Positions 59,483 to 64,000 of a stretch of 64,000 bases of DNA are shown piece after piece. How positions within the stretch are numbered: position 1 is the first letter of the stretch; each line of letters begins with the position of its first letter. The DNA lies in contig JAIXWF010000021.1 in assembly GCA_027482185.1 (NCBI GenBank), positions 24,765-88,764 of the forward strand, given 5' to 3'. The DNA is from Opitutaceae bacterium. Its GTDB lineage: Bacteria > Verrucomicrobiota > Verrucomicrobiia > Opitutales > Opitutaceae. The position numbers were made by a program, and so were the translations under genes. The notes below the pieces were generated by a model, which saw nothing but the letters and a program-made list of their open reading frames with translations, had not been told where the DNA came from and did no database searches.

Positions 59483-60238
59483 ATGAAGTATCATTCCAGA
59501 AAGTACACCGCACCGAAGGGCTACTCCCTTCTCGAACTCGTCCTTGTCATCGCCATCGTCGCCGTCCTGGTCGGCCTGCTCCTGCCGAAGGGCTTCGACG
59601 CCCTGCGGACCGCGCGGGTGCAGCAGGTCGAAAAGACGGTCGATACCGTCAAGACGGCCATCGTCGACTACCTCGCTTTGGCGGGCGGCAACGGCAGCCT
59701 GCCGCGGACCGAGGGCACCGGAATTCCGACGACGGGCGCCGCCTTGAGCGGCGCGAGCGACACCGCGAAGGGCAATGCGGCGCGGCTCGATACCGTGCTG
59801 CTTGCGACGGGGCGGTTGGAGCGACCGCTGTCGCTCCGGATGGGCACGCAGTCCTATGTGTCGGCCGGCAGTGGCAACGAAGTGGCGTGGAACCAGGCGG
59901 CGCTCGCGTTTGCGCTCAGCCCGGACGCGGTGCCGCAGCGGAATTGGTCCGCGGTCACGCGGGTCGAAGCCCGCAGTTCGAATCCGACGCTGGCGCCGTC
60001 CGCGGCCTTGGGCGCGAACTTCCGTTTGGACGGCACGACGAACCTCACGGCCAACAGCGTCGTGGCGTACCTCGTGATTCCGGCCTGTCCGGCCCGGGAT
60101 GCGTACGAATTGGCGGTGGCGATGAACGGGGCGCAACTCGCCCCGGTGGAAGGTGCCGCGAGCGACAGCGGCGTCGTCGCCTATGCCACTCCCGCGAACG
60201 GCGTGACCGATGTCTATGTTTACCTCACCTCGATCTGA
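59483..60238 (+). CDS. Type IV pilin-like major subunit
   Basis: A 251-aa protein. The prepilin signature APKG|YSLLELVLVIAIVAVLVGLLLP has Gly13 at -1 and Glu at +5, a perfect type III signal. The hydrophobic helix is followed by a globular domain with a Ser/Thr-rich middle and a Cys-poor, Val-rich end. At 238 mature residues it is larger than GspG and comparable with PilS or PilA of some plasmids. It is the likely major subunit polymerised by the GspE/GspF pair. No prepilin peptidase gene is in the window, so a host enzyme must cleave it. Confidence 0.85.
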   Translation: MKYHSRKYTAPKGYSLLELVLVIAIVAVLVGLLLPKGFDALRTARVQQVEKTVDTVKTAIVDYLALAGGNGSLPRTEGTGIPTTGAALSGASDTAKGNAARLDTVLLATGRLERPLSLRMGTQSYVSAGSGNEVAWNQAALAFALSPDAVPQRNWSAVTRVEARSSNPTLAPSAALGANFRLDGTTNLTANSVVAYLVIPACPARDAYELAVAMNGAQLAPVEGAASDSGVVAYATPANGVTDVYVYLTSI

Positions 60239-61445
60239 CGTCGTTACGGTTCTCCTGTGGGGAGATGCGTGGTGGATCTCTGGGTCCGATCATCCGATCG
60301 GCTTCGGGTCGGCGGACCGGGCGGCAACCGTGCTGCTCGGCCAGTTGGCCGAGCGACGTACGTCGCTGCGACTGCGGCTGATCTATCAGGGAGACTCGCT
60401 CGCGAGTGTCCCCGTCAATTGCCCGAACGGAGGCCGGAGCACGGTCGGTGCGGCGCTGGAGGCCGTGCACCCGACGCTGGCCGACCCCGCGTGCGCCTGG
60501 GGCTTCGATCCCATCTTCGGCTGCGCGACACTGCTGCACTGCGAAACCGCGCCGGGGCTGCTGCCCTTGGTGCGGGAACTCGAGGCCGGCGGCGTGGAGG
60601 TCGAGGGGGCTTGGCCGCTCGGTACGGTGCTCAATCTCGTACCCGAGGACTGGCCGGAAAACGGTGCCCTCACGGTCGCGGCTGTCGCGGCCGGTCGCGC
60701 ACTGGAATTCCGGCACCGGCCGGACGGGACCCGTGATCTGCGCTCGGCCCAGGGCGAGGCCGCGGCGGAAATGCTCGCGGCAACGGTCCAGGAGGCGTTC
60801 GAACGCGAGGACGCCGCCTTCTATGTCGTTGCCCTCGATCCCGCGGCCCGGGCCTTGGCCGCTCAGGCTGGAAAACTGGAACGTCCCGGACGCACGGATC
60901 TCGGTTGGCCGGACCTTGTCCGTGCGGCGGCGACCCTGTCGCGGCGGCAGCCGAACCAGCTCCTGCCGGCGCGTGAACCGGTGGCGCTCGTGCGGGCGGT
61001 GGAAGCGGTGGCAGTTGCCACTTTGGTCGCTGCCTTCCTGTTGTGCTTCGTTGTCGGGCGCGACTATCGGCGGCAGGTAGCCGCGACGGAACTCCGGCAT
61101 GCGGAGACCGTCGCCCTGCGGGCCGAGGTTGCCGAACTGCGCGGGCGGGCGGCGGAGGCGGCCGAGCTGAAGGAAAAAATCAGGGAGGCAAAGCGGGGCA
61201 GGGGAGCGAGCGCCCGGCTGCTGGAAAGTGTGGCTCGGGCCATGCCGGCCGAGGTGGTGGTGACACGGCTGAAGACGGACCGCTCTGGCTTCGTCGTCGA
61301 GGGCCGCGTCGTCGGATCCGCTCCAGCCGAGCGAAGCTGGCGGGCGTGGCTCGATCCCTTGCGGGTTGCCGCGCTGCCGTGGCGGCTGGAGCAAGTGGGC
61401 GGTCCGCCGCAGGGCGGTTTTGTCCTGCAGGGGGTGTGGCTATGA
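60210..61445 (+). CDS. GspL/PilM-N-like pilus assembly protein
   Basis: A 411-aa protein starting at 60210 (overlapping the pilin gene end by 29 bases); ATG 60216 is an alternative. The first 250 residues are an actin-like-fold candidate of low similarity. One membrane helix (VEAVAVATLVAAFLLCFVVG, about 258-278) is followed by a coiled coil (ELRHAETVALRAEVAELRGRAAEAAELKEK) and a ferredoxin-like end (RAMPAEVVVTRLKTDRSGFVVEGRVVG). This is the PilM-PilN or GspL layout in one chain. It joins the ATPase to the periplasmic assembly. Confidence 0.7.
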   Translation: MSMFTSPRSDVVTVLLWGDAWWISGSDHPIGFGSADRAATVLLGQLAERRTSLRLRLIYQGDSLASVPVNCPNGGRSTVGAALEAVHPTLADPACAWGFDPIFGCATLLHCETAPGLLPLVRELEAGGVEVEGAWPLGTVLNLVPEDWPENGALTVAAVAAGRALEFRHRPDGTRDLRSAQGEAAAEMLAATVQEAFEREDAAFYVVALDPAARALAAQAGKLERPGRTDLGWPDLVRAAATLSRRQPNQLLPAREPVALVRAVEAVAVATLVAAFLLCFVVGRDYRRQVAATELRHAETVALRAEVAELRGRAAEAAELKEKIREAKRGRGASARLLESVARAMPAEVVVTRLKTDRSGFVVEGRVVGSAPAERSWRAWLDPLRVAALPWRLEQVGGPPQGGFVLQGVWL

Positions 61446-61927
61446 CGCCGTCGCGGTTGGGGATCGGCATGCGGCGGTGCGGGATCTCCCTGCTCTGCCT
61501 CGCGGCGGCGGCTGGGCTCCGGTACCTCGGCCTGCCGGCGGGACTGCGGCCGGATGCCGAATGGAAGGCGCTCCACGCGGAGCGGAGCCGACTCGCGGAG
61601 TATTCGGCGGAACGGCTGGCGACGTTGCGGGCAGAAGCTGCTGCCGCGGCTTTTCCGCTCGAGTCGGCACCGCCTTCCGGGTGGAGCGTTGAGTCCGTGC
61701 CGGGGCGGGATGATCGGCGGCGGCTCGTGCGAAATGGCGGACTCCGCTGGGCCGAACTGGTCGCGGCGGTCGGCGACCTGGACGAACGCGGGGCCCTCGA
61801 ATCCCTGGACGTGCGTTCCGACGGTTCGCGGCTTCGGCGGGAGATCCGGCGGATCGAAATCGTAACCCCGGGGCCGGCTCCGCCGGGGCCGCCGGCGGCG
61901 GCAGGCCAAGCAAACCTCAATCCATAA
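61442..61927 (+). CDS. GspM/PilO-like protein
   Basis: A 161-aa protein. One N-terminal membrane helix (ISLLCLAAAAGLRYLGLPAG, about 14-32) is followed by a short coiled coil (ALHAERSRLAEYSAERLATLRAEAAA) and a small domain with VGDLDERGALESLDVRSDGSRLRREIRRIEIV, as in PilO/GspM ferredoxin-like domains. It overlaps the previous gene (ATGA). The Pro-rich end is dispensable-looking. Identification rests on layout and position after the GspL-like gene. Confidence 0.6.
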   Translation: MTPSRLGIGMRRCGISLLCLAAAAGLRYLGLPAGLRPDAEWKALHAERSRLAEYSAERLATLRAEAAAAAFPLESAPPSGWSVESVPGRDDRRRLVRNGGLRWAELVAAVGDLDERGALESLDVRSDGSRLRREIRRIEIVTPGPAPPGPPAAAGQANLNP

Positions 61928-61933
61928 AACAGC

Positions 61934-62185
61934 ATGATCTCACTCAGTATCCAGATTCCGGAGTCGGTCGCGGCGCAGTTCTACACCGCCGCGGAACGGC
62001 TCAACAAACGATTCGACTCCGACCGGCCCCGCGGGCCGGGCGAGCCGCCGCTGATCGATGCGAAGACCCTCATGGCCTTCGCCCTCGGGCGGCACGAGGC
62101 GGACGACGTGTGCGCGCAGTTCGATCTCGCGCTCCGGTTGGTGCGCGGCGGGGCCGAACCGCCGTTTAACCCCGTCCTCAAGTGA
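61934..62185 (+). CDS. Small protein of unknown function
   Basis: An 83-aa protein, 6 bases after the GspM-like gene. The beginning (ISLSIQIPESVAAQFYTAAERLNKRF) has the strand-helix form of a ribbon-helix-helix or antitoxin-like start, but the remainder is not typical of one. It has the operon's orientation and codon use. No further function can be read. Confidence 0.5.
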   Translation: MISLSIQIPESVAAQFYTAAERLNKRFDSDRPRGPGEPPLIDAKTLMAFALGRHEADDVCAQFDLALRLVRGGAEPPFNPVLK

Positions 62186-62260
62186 CTTTGGCGGACTTCC
62201 GCCGCGGTGCCCGTCGCCGTCCCGCACCTTCCAAGTGGCCGGCAAAACCCAGGAAACAAC

Positions 62261-62692
62261 ATGGCTATCAAAACGAAACCCAGTGAAACGGGCGCTCCGC
62301 CGACCGAAAAGGAGGAGCCCCTGCAGTTCCGCAACAACCCCGAGGTGCAGAAGCGGCTCGACGCCTACAAGGTGGCGAACCCCAGCGACGCCGCGTACTT
62401 TACGCGCGTGGTCACGGAGGCCCCGGGGCGCGCCGTCGACATGCTCCTCTACAAGGACATGCAGCGGCACGAGGCCGACATGCGGCTCGTCGAAAAGCAG
62501 CTCCCGCAGGCGAAGGCGTTCTACGACGCGCAGCCCCCCGAGGTGCAGGCGCGGATCGACCAGCGGATCGAGGGCACGAATCCCTACTACCGGGACAAGG
62601 CCTTCGTCGGCGAGGTCCTCCGCGAGATGAACCGGAAGAACCGGCAGCTCCTCACCACGCCCCGGACGGGTATGGCGATGGCGACCGGCTGA
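62261..62692 (+). CDS. Charged helical protein of unknown function
   Basis: A 143-aa protein starting at the ATG at 62261, 11 bases behind an AGGAAACA-like ribosome binding site region. It is nearly all helical and charged (RLVEKQLPQAKAFYDAQPPEVQARID) without signal or membrane segment. It may be a cytoplasmic effector, a substrate, or a chaperone for the secretion system, as genes of this kind often close such operons. No family is recognised. Confidence 0.5.
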   Translation: MAIKTKPSETGAPPTEKEEPLQFRNNPEVQKRLDAYKVANPSDAAYFTRVVTEAPGRAVDMLLYKDMQRHEADMRLVEKQLPQAKAFYDAQPPEVQARIDQRIEGTNPYYRDKAFVGEVLREMNRKNRQLLTTPRTGMAMATG

Positions 62693-62694
62693 CC

Positions 62695-62964
62695 ATGGCG
62701 GTTCATCCGTCGACGCGACAGCACCTCGACGATCATCTGGGTCAGGCGGAGTTCGCCCTCAGGGTGGCGGCGAACTTCGAGTGCCTGGAGGGCACCCCGG
62801 CGCACGATGCCGTGCGCCGGGCCCTGGCCCAGGTGGGCGAGGCACGGACGTGGGTGCGCGAGTCGTTGGTCGTCGAGGTCCCGAAGGTCGCATCCGGTTT
62901 GCCGCCGCTGGGGCAGGGGCTGCCGCTGACGCGGTCCGAACGGATGGGCTATCGCTGGCCGTAG
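62695..62964 (+). CDS. Small protein at the operon end
   Basis: An 89-aa protein, ATG two bases after the previous stop. Helical Arg/Ala/Glu-rich middle (HDAVRRALAQVGEARTWVRESL) and a polar end. The overlap-like spacing indicates co-translation. Function unknown. The CRISPR array starts 56 bases after its stop. Confidence 0.45.
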   Translation: MAVHPSTRQHLDDHLGQAEFALRVAANFECLEGTPAHDAVRRALAQVGEARTWVRESLVVEVPKVASGLPPLGQGLPLTRSERMGYRWP

Positions 62965-63020
62965 ATTCGGACTACAAGTTCGCTATCGAGTAGAGGGAAG
63001 ACGCTGCACAGCCACTCTGC

Positions 63021-64000
63021 CGGACCATCCCCACGCGGGTGGGGAGAACTGGGCGGTATCCCTCGAGGGCGAACATCTCGGCGGACCATCCCCACGCGGG
63101 TGGGGAGGACCTCGGGTGGGGCCTCGGGCAGCGGCGGGTCCACGGACCATCCCCACGCGGGTGGGGAGAACCGACGCGATGAACTGGAATGCGGCCCGCA
63201 AATCGGACCATCCCCACGCGGGTGGGGAGAACAACTGTTGGTGTGCGTGTGTGGACCCTAATGGCGGACCATCCCCACGCGGGTGGGGAGAACCGGTCCG
63301 CGTCGATCGGGTCCTTGAGCGCGTTCGGACCATCCCCACGCGGGTGGGGAGAACTGGGAATCGGGAACGCCATGGCGTCGGCGTTACGGACCATCCCCAC
63401 GCGGGTGGGGAGAACACGGCCCGGGCCGTTCTCCTGCCGTCTCAGTTCGGACCATCCCCACGCGGGTGGGGAGAACTCCGCGTTAGACCCAGCATCGCGG
63501 AGCGCAGTCGGACCATCCCCACGCGGGTGGGGAGAACAGGTGCGCGCACTCCGTCGGCTTGATGGGATACGGACCATCCCCACGCGGGTGGGGAGAACCC
63601 GCGGCCGTCGTGATCGACCGGGTTGTAGGCCGGACCATCCCCACGCGGGTGGGGAGAACGCGTTGAGGACGACGCGGGCCAGGTCGATTTCCGGACCATC
63701 CCCACGCGGGTGGGGAGAACATCGCGATTGCGGGCCATGAACGGAATGACCGCGGACCATCCCCACGCGGGTGGGGAGAACCCCGTGGTCATGGATATGC
63801 TGTAGCGTATCAACGGACCATCCCCACGCGGGTGGGGAGAACGCGGCGGGCGGCGGCCCGCAGGCGCTCCAGGTCGGACCATCCCCACGCGGGTGGGGAG
63901 AACACGCGCCGCCCGTGCGTTTGCGGCCCGAGCTGCGGACCATCCCCACGCGGGTGGGGAGAACGTCCAGATTCCGCCCTCGACCTCCAGCGCGACCGTA
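63021..64000 (-). CRISPR. Type I-E-like CRISPR array, continuing past the window edge
   Basis: Sixteen complete 29-base repeats (first at 63021, last 63936-63964) with 15 spacers of 32 bases; the period is 61 bases throughout. Plus-strand repeat starts CGGACCATCCCCACG and ends GTGGGGAGAAC. Its reverse complement has the type I-E form with a 7-base stem (TCCCCAC/GTGGGGA, loop CCGC) and an ATGGTCCG 5' handle, so crRNA is expected from the minus strand and the leader to the right. The second repeat (63082-63110) has GGAC instead of GAAC at its end. A 32-base spacer-like stretch (63965-63996) is followed by CGTA, not the expected CGGA, at 63997-64000. No cas gene is in the window. Confidence 0.95.

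Noticed and set aside
62972..63949. 325-aa frame on the minus strand with a repeated SPHPRGDGP motif
   Set aside because: It is only the translation of the CRISPR repeats and spacers.
1..64000. tRNA, rRNA, transposase or integrase genes
   Set aside because: I looked for cloverleaf ends with GGTTCGA-type T loops and for transposase or recombinase motifs in the translations and found none I could support.

Overview
The window is GC-rich and tightly packed. Its gene content suggests a member of the Verrucomicrobiota, most likely Opitutaceae-like. The clues are a TonB-dependent receptor without a SusD partner, a secreted NHL/Ig protein with duplicated C-terminal modules, a DUF6268-type barrel, and CBM96/DNRLRE modules fused to a beta-helix. 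This placement is inference; no rRNA or tRNA gene was found to confirm it.

Layout. (1) 1-3.6 kb: the start of a conjugative element, with a small HTH protein, a ParA-like ATPase, a coiled-coil membrane protein, a VirD4/TraD-like coupling protein and a convergent small gene. (2) 3.7-12.3 kb: an AraC-type regulator with an unresolved start, a membrane-SRPBCC protein, and an ABC permease-ATPase-adaptor set followed by a LytS/LytTR two-component pair, then an outer-membrane barrel. (3) 12.9-20 kb: a 1216-aa NHL/Ig secreted protein and two proteins without known function, one joining a DnaJ-like zinc finger to membrane helices. (4) 20.3-21.9 kb: a HipBA toxin-antitoxin pair. (5) 22.2-33.2 kb: a carbohydrate locus with an MFS sugar-acid transporter, LacI regulator, beta-helix/CBM96 protein, TonB receptor and GH105-like hydrolase. 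Two copies of a GAACGCGTTC palindrome sit at its two ends. (6) 33.6-41.9 kb: a defence-like island with a cysteine-peptidase-like gene, an operon encoding a GHKL ATPase, a STAS-wHTH protein, a small protein and a Cys-rich protein, and a complete Hachiman system (hamA, hamB). (7) 42.5-43.9 kb: an RHH repressor and a half-length ClpA/B-type AAA+ ATPase. (8) 44-63 kb: an almost continuous operon of start/stop-overlapping genes. It encodes a VirB2-VirB10-like type IV secretion system and runs straight into a type IV pilus/type II secretion set (lipoprotein, GspF, two pilin-like proteins, an Ig-repeat adhesin, secretin, GspE, GspL/M-like proteins). (9) 63.0 kb to the right edge: a type I-E-like CRISPR array with 16 complete repeats and a fixed 61-bp period.

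How it fits together. The left transfer genes and the right secretion operon share an identical 13-base motif. It lies in inverted repeats next to both, so the two blocks probably answer to the same RHH regulator and belong to one mobile element (plasmid or ICE). The 40 kb between them would then be cargo: metabolism, toxin-antitoxin and defence. The fusion of a conjugation machine with a pilus machine recalls the thin pilus of IncI plasmids such as R64. Here it carries its own repeat adhesin, and VirB11 is missing. No relaxase, prepilin peptidase or cas gene is visible in the window.
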